Below, piece after piece: positions 27,164 through 35,645 of a stretch of 64,000 bases of DNA. The DNA lies in the IMG/VR virus record IMGVR_UViG_3300032516_000007, positions 51,042 through 115,041 of that record. The stretch is one strand, 5' to 3'. Each line of letters opens with the position of its first letter. Positions within the stretch are counted from its first letter, which is position 1. The position numbers were made by a program, and so were the translations under genes. The DNA is from a virus. The notes below the pieces were generated by a model that saw only the letters and a list, made by a program, of their open reading frames with translations, made no database searches and was not told the DNA's origin.

Positions 27164-28453
27164 ATGGCGTTCTATGTCGTCGAAGTAGACAACGACGGGT
27201 TCAAGGTCTACGACAGCGCAGGCAACGCCATCGATCCAGCCAAGGATGCCTCAGTAACAGCTCTCGGCACAATCCTCACTGCCATCAAGGACACTGACGG
27301 CATCAAGAAGATCGTAGACGCGCTGCCTGCTGGTACCAACACCATCGGGAAGGTGGATCAAGGCACCGCTGGAGCTACAGCGTGGAAGACTGATGGTTCA
27401 GGGGTCACTCAGCCCATCTCTGCCTCCTCTCTTCCGCTCCCGGCTGGCGCTGCCACTGAAACGACCCTCGCTCTGATCAAGTCCACGGATGGGATTAAGA
27501 AGATCGTCGATCCCCTTCCGGCAGGGACCAATACGCTTGGCAAAGTAGACCAAGGTGCCGCTGGAGCTTCTGCGTGGCTGGTTGTAGGGAGTGGTGGAGG
27601 TGGGAGTACACAGGTCGAGGGTCGTGCTGCCGACGGAGCCACGCCAGTAGGCAACCCTGTCCTAGTTGGAGGTCAAGACGGCACGAACGTCCAGTCGCTC
27701 CTGACGGACACACTTGGTCGTCTCGTCATGGCTCCGCAAGGAGCGTCTACTATCTATCGTGGGTTCTCTGATGGGAAGGTGGTCCTGCATCCACCGGAGA
27801 CCGCTTTGGCACCAGTCCGATTTACGACTTACACAGAGCAGACCTCGAATGCTCAGCGATCTATCACCAGCTCCAACGTAGCGGATGCCGCTGCTGGGAC
27901 TGGGGCTCGAACAGTCAAGATCACTTACTACTCGGTGAGCGGCGGAGCGATCACTGGTCCGTTCTATGAGACTGTAACTCTCGACGGAACGTCCTACGTC
28001 GACACTGTTTCGACGACCATTGCGTTCATCGAGAAGCTCGAAGTCCTGACCGTTGGTTCTGGCTTGACCAACGCAGGCACGTTGACATTGAAGGCAAACA
28101 CAGCAGGTGGTGGCGCGACCATCGTGACCATCGGAATCGGTGATGGGCAGACTTTCTTGGGCCTGCACTATGTTGCTTCCGGTCGCACGATGAAGTTGAC
28201 CTCTGTCGCTGCCGGGATCAAGGGCGTTGATGCTGCGGGATTCATGGTGAGGACGAAAGATCCCTCGAGTGCTAATGCGTTCGAAATGCAAACCTCCGAT
28301 CTGATCAGAATCGGCGCAAACCAAAGTACAGTGCCAAGAGCTTACGGCACTCCAATCGAGATCGCAGGACCGGCGAGAGTGCAGCTTTATGTACTCCCCG
28401 ACTCCACCAGCTCGCGCACGTACTATGCGAGCATGGACTACTTTGAGGAATAG
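27164..28453 (+). CDS. Fibre/decoration-like protein with internal repeats, 429 aa
   Basis: The ATG follows the upstream TAA directly. Residues about 44-75 and 108-140 repeat the unit DGIKKIVDALPAGTNTIGK and GTAGATAW. The C-terminal half (about 215-429) is a beta-rich domain that aligns by eye with the next gene: SGTGAR-like segment, VTLDGTSYVDTV, TAGGGATIVTIGIGDGQT, LHYVASGRTMKLT. This looks like a head-fibre or tail-surface protein with a repetitive shaft and a C-terminal knob. Composition is GC-rich. Ligand unknown. Confidence 0.6.
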   Translation: MAFYVVEVDNDGFKVYDSAGNAIDPAKDASVTALGTILTAIKDTDGIKKIVDALPAGTNTIGKVDQGTAGATAWKTDGSGVTQPISASSLPLPAGAATETTLALIKSTDGIKKIVDPLPAGTNTLGKVDQGAAGASAWLVVGSGGGGSTQVEGRAADGATPVGNPVLVGGQDGTNVQSLLTDTLGRLVMAPQGASTIYRGFSDGKVVLHPPETALAPVRFTTYTEQTSNAQRSITSSNVADAAAGTGARTVKITYYSVSGGAITGPFYETVTLDGTSYVDTVSTTIAFIEKLEVLTVGSGLTNAGTLTLKANTAGGGATIVTIGIGDGQTFLGLHYVASGRTMKLTSVAAGIKGVDAAGFMVRTKDPSSANAFEMQTSDLIRIGANQSTVPRAYGTPIEIAGPARVQLYVLPDSTSSRTYYASMDYFEE

Positions 28454-28456
28454 CCG

Positions 28457-29161
28457 ATGAGTCAGCTAGAACAAGACGCCCCCTTCCGGCTGCACCTATT
28501 CGGCAACCTCACTGCCGTCGCCACGGCTGAGGTGCTGGTCAGCAATCGAGGCTACGTGGAACCAGCGGCACAGGCGCAACGCTCGCTGGTTTCCACCTCG
28601 GTGCAGGACAAACCCAGTGGATCTGGAGCAGCGGCGGTCAGGGTAGATTTCCTCAACTCTGACTACGAGTTGAAATCAGAGGACGTGACCCTCAACGGTA
28701 CTGTCGCTGTGAACATGATCGCAACGGACCTTCGCTTCGTGCAGGACATGCGAGTCATCCAGGGATCCTTCGCTGTTGGTGCGGTCAAGCTCATGACCGC
28801 TACGGCTGGTGGAGGGACGGAGATCACGGGTATCGGAGCTGGGACCACTGAGGCGTTCCTCTGTCATCACTACGTGCCTGCTGGCAAGAAAGCGTGGATC
28901 AAGGGTTGGGGCGCTGTGATCGACGACGAGTGCTCCCTCAAGCTGAACGGTCGAACGTGGTACGGTGCCAACCTCGTGGACGACGTGCGTGACCTCTATA
29001 AGCTCTTCATGAGCAACCCTACGCCTCCTCGCACGATGGAGTTCAACCGAGTGATGCCAGATATGCCACTCGGGGAGAAGACCTATGTACGTGTGACGGT
29101 CACGCCCAATCAGAGCACGAGCACAGTGATCCGCACCTATGTCGATTTGTGGGAGGAGTAG
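28457..29161 (+). CDS. Paralogue of the upstream fibre knob, 234 aa
   Basis: Residues about 55-170 match the C-terminal half of the preceding protein in order and spacing: KPSGSGAAAVRVDF, VTLNGTVAVNMI, TAGGGTEITGIGAGT and CHHYVPAGKKAWIK. It lacks the repetitive N-terminal shaft, so it is a stand-alone copy of the knob domain. Tandem knob paralogues in a phage usually mean a receptor or surface-binding fibre and its partner, or a capsid decoration; no substrate is implied here. Confidence 0.6.
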   Translation: MSQLEQDAPFRLHLFGNLTAVATAEVLVSNRGYVEPAAQAQRSLVSTSVQDKPSGSGAAAVRVDFLNSDYELKSEDVTLNGTVAVNMIATDLRFVQDMRVIQGSFAVGAVKLMTATAGGGTEITGIGAGTTEAFLCHHYVPAGKKAWIKGWGAVIDDECSLKLNGRTWYGANLVDDVRDLYKLFMSNPTPPRTMEFNRVMPDMPLGEKTYVRVTVTPNQSTSTVIRTYVDLWEE

Positions 29162-29353
29162 ATGGCCGCTCACACAGCAGAAGAGACGTTGGACAAGGCT
29201 CAGACTGAGTACCTGGCCAAGGCGCACGAAGTGCAACCGACCCACCCAGGAGAAGACCTGGAGTGGTGGGTCGCCGATGAGAACCACGACGTGTTTGCTG
29301 TCGGAACGTGGGACAGCGACACGACGATGACGTTTCGTGACTACAAGCCGTAG
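29162..29353 (+). CDS. Small acidic protein, 63 aa
   Basis: GAGGAG immediately upstream. The product is a short acidic protein with a helical start (AEETLDKAQTEYLAKAHEV) and a Trp/Asp-rich end (DLEWWVADENHDVFAVGTW). No family is recognised. It lies in the fibre cluster and shares its GC-rich codon use. Confidence 0.55.
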   Translation: MAAHTAEETLDKAQTEYLAKAHEVQPTHPGEDLEWWVADENHDVFAVGTWDSDTTMTFRDYKP

Positions 29354-29374
29354 AGCGTTGGTGGAGGTGGGGGC

Positions 29375-29560
29375 TTGGAGAGGGATTGCACGGTCTGTCC
29401 GGATAGGATCGAGTGTGTGGTCTGCAAGAGGAAGCTCTGCCATATACATGAGCCAGAACCGAAGCTGGTGAAGATGATTGAAGGGCACTACATCACACGC
29501 GAAGGCACGATCTGCATGGAGTGCGAAGCGAACCAAATGAGACCTAGGAGAAGTCAATGA
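29375..29560 (+). CDS. Cys-rich zinc-binding small protein, 61 aa
   Basis: TTG start at 29375 with GGAGG at 29363-29367. Cysteine and histidine pairs are spaced CTVCPDR, CVVCKRKLCHIH and CMEC, enough for two zinc knuckles. No ATG fits. The C-terminus overlaps the ATG of the secreted-protein gene. Function is unknown; treble-clef or RING-like knuckles in phage small proteins can bind nucleic acid or protein. Confidence 0.55.
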   Translation: MERDCTVCPDRIECVVCKRKLCHIHEPEPKLVKMIEGHYITREGTICMECEANQMRPRRSQ

Positions 29561-30690
29561 AGTCGCTGTTGATCTCAATCGCCCTGCTGTTAGCAGCCTG
29601 GACCGTCCAGGCCCAGACCTGCCCTACCCCTGCCCAGCTCGTGACCGACCTGACTGCCGCTTCACAGGGAACCATCATCAATCTGAGCGGGGTGCTCTCG
29701 CTCACCTGTCCAGAAGTGTCCATGAGTCACGTCTGGGATGGTGGCAAGCTACTCTTCAGCGATGCACCGGAGACTGTGAGTCTGCGCGGTAAGCTTTACG
29801 AGGACACAACGCTCGGCTTCACCTCCGGCACTGTCTACAACCGAGTGCATGCGCATCACGTCAACGGGCGCGCTGCCAAGATGAAGTTCGCGATCTTGCT
29901 CAAGAACAACGGCACGAGTAGTGGTTCGCTCATCGTGCAGCAGAAGGGTGTTGCAGGACCCACCGCCGACTTCCTCTATGCGGGCAAGCTGGCCTTCTTG
30001 CGATGGCTCCAGTCAGTCAACAGCGCACCAGTGAGTGTGCCTGCGGGTAGCATCGTGCGCCTGGCTATGGACTTTGAGACACAGACGAGTACCGGCAATC
30101 TGATGACGATCCTCGTGGACTATAGCTTCACGCAGAACCATACCCTAACTGTGTGTGCTCTGGACACAGGCGACAACCCTGTGACTGCATGCCCTGGTCT
30201 GGCTGTGCTCCCCAGAGATACTCATCAACGTGGGACGTTCCCAAACAACGCGAAGGTCTACGACACGGCAGTTGGAACTGTCATCGACACCGCCCAAGGC
30301 ATCATGCAGCTTCCCCTAGCCGGAAACACGACCAACGATCCTGATGCCGTCGGCGTGGACAAGACCGATGGCAGCCCTCAGCAGTTGAAGGGGAACTACG
30401 GGGTGCTCTACAAGATGCATCTGAACACGTCGGCATCGGACTCAAAGAAGCTCGGCTTCCTCTTCAATCCGCGCGGAGGCGTGTGGGGTGGTGCAGAGTA
30501 CGCATTGGTTGGGATCACTCCAGGTGGCAAGTTCCTGAACCCGACGGGCACAGGAGGATTCTCTGACAACACCAAGGGCGCAGTCAGTGCAAAGTACAAT
30601 CCTGGCACAGGTGGCCTCAGCGTCTGGATGCAGTGGATGCCAACGTCGGCATCGAACTACCCGTTGCGCTACATTGCAGTGCCACACTGA
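29557..30690 (+). CDS. Protein with N-terminal signal peptide, 377 aa
   Basis: The N-terminus is a classic signal peptide: MKSLLISIALLLAAWTVQAQ with a likely cut after AQA. The mature part is beta-rich, with cysteines (CPTPAQ, CPEVS, CALDTG, CPGLA) that could form disulfides, and a C-terminal jelly-roll-like region (GGKFLNPTGTGGFSDNTKGA). A secreted or periplasmic protein is unusual inside a structural cluster. It could be exported before lysis to act on the cell surface, or the signal peptide may be cargo from a host gene. Composition matches its GC-rich neighbours. Function unknown. Confidence 0.6.
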   Translation: MKSLLISIALLLAAWTVQAQTCPTPAQLVTDLTAASQGTIINLSGVLSLTCPEVSMSHVWDGGKLLFSDAPETVSLRGKLYEDTTLGFTSGTVYNRVHAHHVNGRAAKMKFAILLKNNGTSSGSLIVQQKGVAGPTADFLYAGKLAFLRWLQSVNSAPVSVPAGSIVRLAMDFETQTSTGNLMTILVDYSFTQNHTLTVCALDTGDNPVTACPGLAVLPRDTHQRGTFPNNAKVYDTAVGTVIDTAQGIMQLPLAGNTTNDPDAVGVDKTDGSPQQLKGNYGVLYKMHLNTSASDSKKLGFLFNPRGGVWGGAEYALVGITPGGKFLNPTGTGGFSDNTKGAVSAKYNPGTGGLSVWMQWMPTSASNYPLRYIAVPH

Positions 30691-30926
30691 TGACCGAAAC
30701 ACCCAAGAAGAGGAAGCTCAATCCGACTCGGGAATTGCTGTTGGAGGTATTGGCAGGTCAGCGTAGGCAGGACGAGAGGTTGGCCAACCTTGAGATGCAG
30801 CAGACGCTGGCCAATCAGGCGTGGCAGCGTCAGGGCAAGGTGGTTGAGGAGATCAACCAGCGGTGCTTGGGCAAGTTGGGTTTGAAATGCCCGTTGGTTG
30901 AGGCCGAAGATCAGAATGGTGATTAG
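30690..30926 (+). CDS. Small coiled-coil protein, 78 aa
   Basis: I start at ATG 30690, which overlaps the TGA of the preceding gene (TGATG); the frame extends back to 30633 but into that gene. The product is a basic N-terminus (MTETPKKRKLNPTRELLLEV) followed by a helix rich in Gln and Arg. No family is recognised. A virion-linker or assembly factor is possible. Confidence 0.6.
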   Translation: MTETPKKRKLNPTRELLLEVLAGQRRQDERLANLEMQQTLANQAWQRQGKVVEEINQRCLGKLGLKCPLVEAEDQNGD

Positions 30927-30936
30927 GAGAGGGTGG

Positions 30937-30956
30937 TTCTAGAATCATGGTATACT
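30937..30956 (+). promoter_or_regulatory. TTCTAGAA plus TATACT promoter-like element
   Basis: TTCTAGAA (30937-30944) is followed after 6 bases by TATACT (30951-30956). The same layout occurs at 34185 and 40710. No good -35 hexamer lies 17 bases upstream. Transcription would start about 30963, just before the membrane-protein gene at 30975. Confidence 0.5.
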
Positions 30957-30974
30957 GGGAGATGAGGTTCGTGG

Positions 30975-31271
30975 ATGGAAGCTGCCCTGGCAAAACTTCT
31001 GGAAATGCTTGCCAAACATGGCCCAGGGTTCCTGGTGGCGGCGATCTTCATTGCCCTGTACGTTCTGGAACGAAGGGACTCTAGGAAGGAACTGGAAACT
31101 ATTTGGGAAGGACATCGCAAGGGGATTGAGTCGGAGAGGGTAATCTCAAAGGACTTGACAATTAAACTGTTTGAATTGAGCAGTGAGTCTATTAAATCAG
31201 ATACGGAACACACGGAGGCGATCAAATCCATGACTAAGGTTTTGGATAGTATTGATCGGAGACTAGGATGA
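30975..31271 (+). CDS. Single-span membrane protein with coiled coil, 98 aa
   Basis: GAGG lies upstream. Residues about 16-32 (PGFLVAAIFIALYVLER) form one membrane segment, followed by about 60 residues of charged helix. Size and layout fit a holin, a spanin-like or a membrane-anchored accessory protein. It follows a promoter-like element and overlaps the next ATG. Without a neighbouring endolysin the lysis role stays a guess. Confidence 0.55.
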   Translation: MEAALAKLLEMLAKHGPGFLVAAIFIALYVLERRDSRKELETIWEGHRKGIESERVISKDLTIKLFELSSESIKSDTEHTEAIKSMTKVLDSIDRRLG

Positions 31272-31681
31272 ATCCAAAGGATGATCCTACTTCTGTTGGG
31301 TTGATCTTAATCAAAATGGGAGTAATCACCAAGGAGGATTTGGTTGCTGCTATTGATGAGCAGGACAATTCTAGTATTGAGTACCTTTTAGGTAAGTTAT
31401 TGGTTGCTAATGGGGTGTGCTCCAAGGAGCAAGTTGAGATTGCTTTGGCAGCTCAACAAGGAATGAGAAGCAATGAAGATCATAAGAAGGCTGTGGCTAT
31501 AGCTTCCATTGCCACAGCTCGGAAAAAGATGATGCGTCAGGCAGGTCAGCACATGATCGAAAGAACTGATGCTTTGGCTATTAAAACAGGAAGTGATATT
31601 TATCCTGTGGTAGTTATGAAAATGAATCTAGTAGGTGGCGGGAAGAAGGGATCAGATTCAGGTAATGGAGCGGGTGCGTGA
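31268..31681 (+). CDS. MshEN/GspE-N-like domain protein, 137 aa
   Basis: Overlaps the upstream stop as ATGA. Residues about 8-75 contain two copies of a motif known from the N-terminal domain of type II secretion and pilus ATPases (MshEN, T2SSE_N): VGLILIKMGVITKEDLVAAI and LGKLLVANGVCSKEQVEIAL. In those families the domain can bind cyclic di-GMP or partner proteins. Residues 80-137 are basic and flexible. It is not an ATPase here; no Walker motif is present. A phage gene carrying this host-type domain beside a membrane protein is unusual. The role is unknown. Confidence 0.6.
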   Translation: MNPKDDPTSVGLILIKMGVITKEDLVAAIDEQDNSSIEYLLGKLLVANGVCSKEQVEIALAAQQGMRSNEDHKKAVAIASIATARKKMMRQAGQHMIERTDALAIKTGSDIYPVVVMKMNLVGGGKKGSDSGNGAGA

Positions 31682-32106
31682 CGTTCTCTATTCGCATCCA
31701 GTCTGGAAAGAAGGAGCCTATTGCTGTTCTGATTCTAAATCAGAGCGGGCAGGAGTTAACTGGAAAGACTGATATCAAGATTAAGATTCGTCGTATTAGT
31801 GATGGGTTCTACCTCGACTGGTCAGATAACACATTCAAGTCGGCTGTCTCAGTGGTGATATTGCTTCAGGTGTTGCAGGAGATCTCAGCATTATACAGCC
31901 CAGGGGAATACCAACTTAACAAACCAGGTCACATAAACGGATTTGATACTTTAACGATCACCAATCCCAACAGTGATGATACTTACTACGTTACGGGTAT
32001 CCAGGATGGTGGGGTTGATGCAAGCAACGTTCCGATGGTAGGTGAGCTGAAGGTTGGCGACTACGTTGATGACATCGTGGAAGATCGACTGCCAGTGGTT
32101 TGGTAG
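31678..32106 (+). CDS. Beta-rich hypothetical protein, 142 aa
   Basis: The GTG at 31678 overlaps the upstream TGA. The product is beta-rich (IRIQSGKKEPIAVLILNQSG, and GKTDIKIKIRRISDGFYLDW) with a hydrophobic central segment and resembles small Ig-like virion modules. It continues into the gene at 32122, which carries a similar N-terminal fold (GAPRTGITFNQVDVSYKK). No function is recognised; a neck or connector accessory is possible. Confidence 0.6.
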   Translation: MTFSIRIQSGKKEPIAVLILNQSGQELTGKTDIKIKIRRISDGFYLDWSDNTFKSAVSVVILLQVLQEISALYSPGEYQLNKPGHINGFDTLTITNPNSDDTYYVTGIQDGGVDASNVPMVGELKVGDYVDDIVEDRLPVVW

Positions 32107-32121
32107 CTGAAGGAGTGAGCC

Positions 32122-32757
32122 ATGGCGTGCATTGAAGTCCTCCAAGGAACCCCAACGTGGCTTCCCTTCATTGCCACGAACATCAACACGGGTGCTCCTC
32201 GAACTGGGATCACTTTCAACCAGGTGGATGTCTCCTACAAGAAGAGCAGCCAGGCGACCTTCAATCTCAAGACACTCCTGGTCACCGACTTCCGTGAAAA
32301 CGGTGCTGGGGTCTACGAGATTCTGTTCTCCAACACGGAACTGAATGTTCTGGGATCATTCCTCTATGTGGTGATCGGGAATGGAGCCCTCCCAAGCCCC
32401 AACATCCGTCAGTTTGTGGGGCAGGCTTTCGTTGAGACAGCTTCTTCCTACACCCCAGGCACGATCAGTCTTGACACCAACATCATCACAGGCAACCTGA
32501 TTGATCTTCATGGAGACCCTCTCCCTGGGGTGGCTGTGAGTGCCCGTGTGCTCTCGGCTCCAACGATCTTGGGCGTTACCCCCAACATTGGTGGAGTGGG
32601 AGTGGATATCTACAGTGCCAAGACAGATGAGGCTGGATTCTTTGCCTTGGAATTGCTTCAGAAGGCTGTGGTGGATGTGTCGATCCCAAGGGTGAACTAC
32701 CGTCGAACTTTGACCGTGCCTGTGAACTCAACGGACAAGCTGTTCGATATTCCATAG
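32122..32757 (+). CDS. Virion protein with carboxypeptidase-regulatory-like domain, 211 aa
   Basis: AAGGAG precedes the ATG. Residues about 1-105 are beta-rich. Residues about 120-205 read ITGNLIDLHGDPLPGVAVSA, then TDEAGFFALELL and a closing strand, the layout of carboxypeptidase-regulatory / transthyretin-like beta domains often found on phage surface and connector proteins. It lies just before the 466-residue connector candidate, so a collar or neck decoration is plausible. Confidence 0.6.
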   Translation: MACIEVLQGTPTWLPFIATNINTGAPRTGITFNQVDVSYKKSSQATFNLKTLLVTDFRENGAGVYEILFSNTELNVLGSFLYVVIGNGALPSPNIRQFVGQAFVETASSYTPGTISLDTNIITGNLIDLHGDPLPGVAVSARVLSAPTILGVTPNIGGVGVDIYSAKTDEAGFFALELLQKAVVDVSIPRVNYRRTLTVPVNSTDKLFDIP

Positions 32758-32766
32758 AGGAAGACC

Positions 32767-34167
32767 ATGGCAGCTCCAACCTCCATTGTTGTGACTACTG
32801 ATCTCGACGAGTACAGCAAGTTCGAGATTGATCGGAACACCATTCAGGTGTTCTGGACCGCTACAGGTCCATCCAGCATGGCTGGGGAAGTATTGACCTT
32901 GAAGCTGGTCAAGGCGAGAAGGCTTCGGGATGCAGTCGCCTACACCAAGTCCATCACCATTGTTGGTTCTGGAACTACAGATACCGGATCAGTCTCCATC
33001 CACCTTCCAGATGTGACTAGTACAGATAGCATCAACCTGATTCGCAGAGGTAGTTACTTTATTGAGGTGGTTTCTGTCAGTGCTCCGTTGGTCAAGGGAG
33101 TGACGGCTGATTTCTCTATCAGCATTGTCACCTCTCAGGAACTTCGGAAGAGCTACCTGTGGGGTTTGGATTTGAAGGCCAACGATATTCGAATGGTGGT
33201 GTTTCAGCCCAAGCAGATCACTGGAATTGAAGTGGTCTCCATGAGTGCCAACCATCCGGCCATATTTGCTCCGCTGACCTATGTGTACAACGGGACAAGT
33301 GGAAGCCGTCAAATCTCATGGGGGGCAGGCCCCCTTATTACGATCACTGCCCCTGGCCGATACATGCTTCGTTTTGATTGCACAGGTACTCACTATATGG
33401 TCATTCAGGTGAGGACTCTAAGTTTGCTTCCTATAGTAAATGCCACTGATGATCTTCTGGTTGAAAAAGACCAGATGACGGATGCCATGCTTCAACGTTG
33501 GATCAGCCAAGCTTGTGACTGGTGGGAGAACGACAAGATCTCAGTGTTTCTGGAACCAACCAAGATCGTCACGGACACTGATCCTTCTCTCAACAGTGAC
33601 CCTGATTGGGATTTCATTGTTCCTACCATCACGTTCTACCCCACTGTTTCGGCAAAGTGGATCGATATCCTATTCCCACATCCTAGTTTGTTGAGAGTTG
33701 ATCAGCTCTTCGGTCAGGTTGGTAGTACTAGGATCGTGGATATTGATCTTAATTGGTTGCAGGTGAGCGAGAAGAATGGTTTTTGCCAGCTTGTTCCCTT
33801 CAACACCATACTAGGCTTCAAGTTCATTGGCCTGGTCTGGGTGGAGTCTATTCGAGGGGTTATCGAGCTGCCTGGGTTCTGGCACTTCAACGCTGTGGCT
33901 GGCCTCAGGAACGTTGACGCAGTGGTCCTGGAGATCCTGGCCAAGAAGGCTGCCATCGATGCTCTGACGGTCGCTGGGCACGCCTATAGAGGGGGTTTCT
34001 CGTCCCAGAGTGTGAGCAAGGATGGTGTCAGTGAGTCGGTGAGCTACACAGCTTCGGCCATCTATGGCATCTACAGCGCAACTATCGAGGATTACAACAA
34101 GTTCATCAATCGAGAGATCAAGAACCTTCGAGGAAGGTACCGAGGGCTGAACATGTTGACGGTTTGA
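32767..34167 (+). CDS. Head-tail connector (neck) protein candidate, 466 aa
   Basis: AGAGGAAG precedes the ATG. The N-terminal 220 residues are beta-rich. Residues about 230-466 are helical-mixed with features of a portal-adjacent ring protein: MLQRWISQACDWWENDKISV, then IELPGFWHFNAVAGLRNVDA, a helix, and SVSKDGVSESVSYTASAIYG near the end, a pattern seen in phage neck proteins. The following genes look like further neck and completion proteins, which supports the call. The family is not certain. Confidence 0.6.
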   Translation: MAAPTSIVVTTDLDEYSKFEIDRNTIQVFWTATGPSSMAGEVLTLKLVKARRLRDAVAYTKSITIVGSGTTDTGSVSIHLPDVTSTDSINLIRRGSYFIEVVSVSAPLVKGVTADFSISIVTSQELRKSYLWGLDLKANDIRMVVFQPKQITGIEVVSMSANHPAIFAPLTYVYNGTSGSRQISWGAGPLITITAPGRYMLRFDCTGTHYMVIQVRTLSLLPIVNATDDLLVEKDQMTDAMLQRWISQACDWWENDKISVFLEPTKIVTDTDPSLNSDPDWDFIVPTITFYPTVSAKWIDILFPHPSLLRVDQLFGQVGSTRIVDIDLNWLQVSEKNGFCQLVPFNTILGFKFIGLVWVESIRGVIELPGFWHFNAVAGLRNVDAVVLEILAKKAAIDALTVAGHAYRGGFSSQSVSKDGVSESVSYTASAIYGIYSATIEDYNKFINREIKNLRGRYRGLNMLTV

Positions 34168-34184
34168 TCAAGGGCTAGCCGTGG

Positions 34185-34204
34185 TTCTAGAACTGACATA
34201 TAAT
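34185..34204 (+). promoter_or_regulatory. TTCTAGAA plus TATAAT promoter-like element
   Basis: TTCTAGAA (34185-34192) is followed after 6 bases by a perfect TATAAT (34199-34204). The -35 region (TAGCCG at 17 bases) is poor, so an activator may be needed. It lies in the 57-base gap before the neck gene at 34225. Confidence 0.6.
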
Positions 34205-34224
34205 ACGGGGCTTAGAAGCCAGCC

Positions 34225-35061
34225 ATGACCAAGACCAGGGACGAAGGAACTCAGCTTTTCAGTGCTCCCCGTGGGAGGAACGTGGGGCTGGGTATTGACT
34301 TCTCTCCCGGATTTGGGGCTCACGAAGGATTGATCAACAATCGTGGAGAGGATGTGATCCACGATGTTGGTATGCGCTGCCCATGTAGTGCTGAGGATGT
34401 CCACGCTGGTCAGATTGAACAGAACCAGGTCCCTCGTCGGCGAAGTATGATTGGCTGTTCTCTATGTCGAGGTGAGGGTTACATTTTTCGTCGTCCTCAG
34501 AAGATCTGCGCCCTGATCACCGGCATTTCAGAATCTAAGACCAGGATCGAGGGAGGATGGGCTCAGCCTGGCGATTGCATGATGTCCCCTCATGCTGGTT
34601 ACATGATAGCTTCTCACGACATGATCACTTTCCTTTGGCCTCAGCCAGTAGGGGATGGGCAAGTGATCGTGAGGGGTGCAGGAACCGCTAGCGACAACAG
34701 CCAGAGGGAAACATTCCTTCAAACTAATGAAGATCGACTTTGGTACAGCGCAACTGAGGGGATCTGGTGTGAGGGAGATGACGGTGTGCGTTACTATCCA
34801 GAGGGAGATTTCCTTTTGGATGGAAGCAAGATCATAAAGTGGGTGGGGAATCAACCACAGGTGGGTCAGTCATATGTTCTCAAATATGCTGCCTACCTGG
34901 AGTGGATTGTTTTTGATCCTCCGGCTACACGAAGAGATCGTAATCGTGATCTTGGTTCTAGAGTCGCTCTGCGAAAGAGGCATGTGGCGTTGGTCAACAA
35001 TGACCCAAGGCCCAGAGTGGGGGACAACATTCCCTTCTGTGCCAGAATTCAGAACTGCTGA
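34225..35061 (+). CDS. Cys-rich neck/structural protein, 278 aa
   Basis: AAGCCAGCCATG has no strong ribosome site, but the frame is clear. Residues about 50-95 hold CPCSAEDVHAGQ and CSLCRGEGYIFRRPQ, a likely zinc-binding pair, a form I associate with neck proteins of large myoviruses. The rest is beta-rich with Trp/Gly clusters (WSATEGIWCEGDDG-like). It lies directly after the promoter-like element and overlaps the next start. It probably belongs to the head-tail joint. Inference. Confidence 0.55.
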   Translation: MTKTRDEGTQLFSAPRGRNVGLGIDFSPGFGAHEGLINNRGEDVIHDVGMRCPCSAEDVHAGQIEQNQVPRRRSMIGCSLCRGEGYIFRRPQKICALITGISESKTRIEGGWAQPGDCMMSPHAGYMIASHDMITFLWPQPVGDGQVIVRGAGTASDNSQRETFLQTNEDRLWYSATEGIWCEGDDGVRYYPEGDFLLDGSKIIKWVGNQPQVGQSYVLKYAAYLEWIVFDPPATRRDRNRDLGSRVALRKRHVALVNNDPRPRVGDNIPFCARIQNC

Positions 35062-35645
35062 TGGTTCGAATTGACGTGACAGTTAACATGGCTGCGGTGA
35101 CCAACCTGGAGGAGAAGATCTCCAAGGCAATGGAACGTGGTCTGCGTGATCTCACCGTTGGAGCCCACCGTGTGTGGATGAGAGCTGCGGGTGGTCATCT
35201 TCACAAGACGAAGCGAAACTACATGATGGCTTTGAGTCATCACAAGGTGGATGCTCACTCCACAGAGATTGTTCTTCATCATCCGGACAATAAAGTCAAT
35301 TGGTTGGTAACTGCTCTTGAGGTTGGGTATGGAGCAATTGATGTGAAGAAAGCTTTGCTGGCTTCTTCAGCAGCAAAGAGTTGGTCTCAGTACAGTAGCA
35401 AACCTGGTCAGAAAAAGATCGGGGCTCCTTTTCTGGATGTTCCCTTCAAGAAGGGTCAGTCCAATAATCCTACTCATTTCAGAAGAGTGAATCCCGCATC
35501 AACAGGGTGGCAGCATCCTGGATTCCTTCCTGTAGGAAAAGGAGGAAAGGGAACTCCATATCGGGAAGAGGCCAAGAAATATCTTCATGAGGAGGGTCCC
35601 AGGGTTTTGAAAGCGATCTTTGATGCAATTGGGAAAAGTAAATGA
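35061..35645 (+). CDS. Neck/tail-completion protein candidate, 194 aa
   Basis: The ATG overlaps the upstream TGA. An N-terminal helix (LEEKISKAMERGLRDLTVGA) is followed by a mixed basic region and a C-terminal helix (EAKKYLHEEGPRVLKAIFDA). The shape is that of HK97 gp10-type neck proteins, with a long N-terminal helix, a beta region and a C-terminal helix. It sits between neck and tail-terminator candidates. Family call is moderate. Confidence 0.5.
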   Translation: MVRIDVTVNMAAVTNLEEKISKAMERGLRDLTVGAHRVWMRAAGGHLHKTKRNYMMALSHHKVDAHSTEIVLHHPDNKVNWLVTALEVGYGAIDVKKALLASSAAKSWSQYSSKPGQKKIGAPFLDVPFKKGQSNNPTHFRRVNPASTGWQHPGFLPVGKGGKGTPYREEAKKYLHEEGPRVLKAIFDAIGKSK

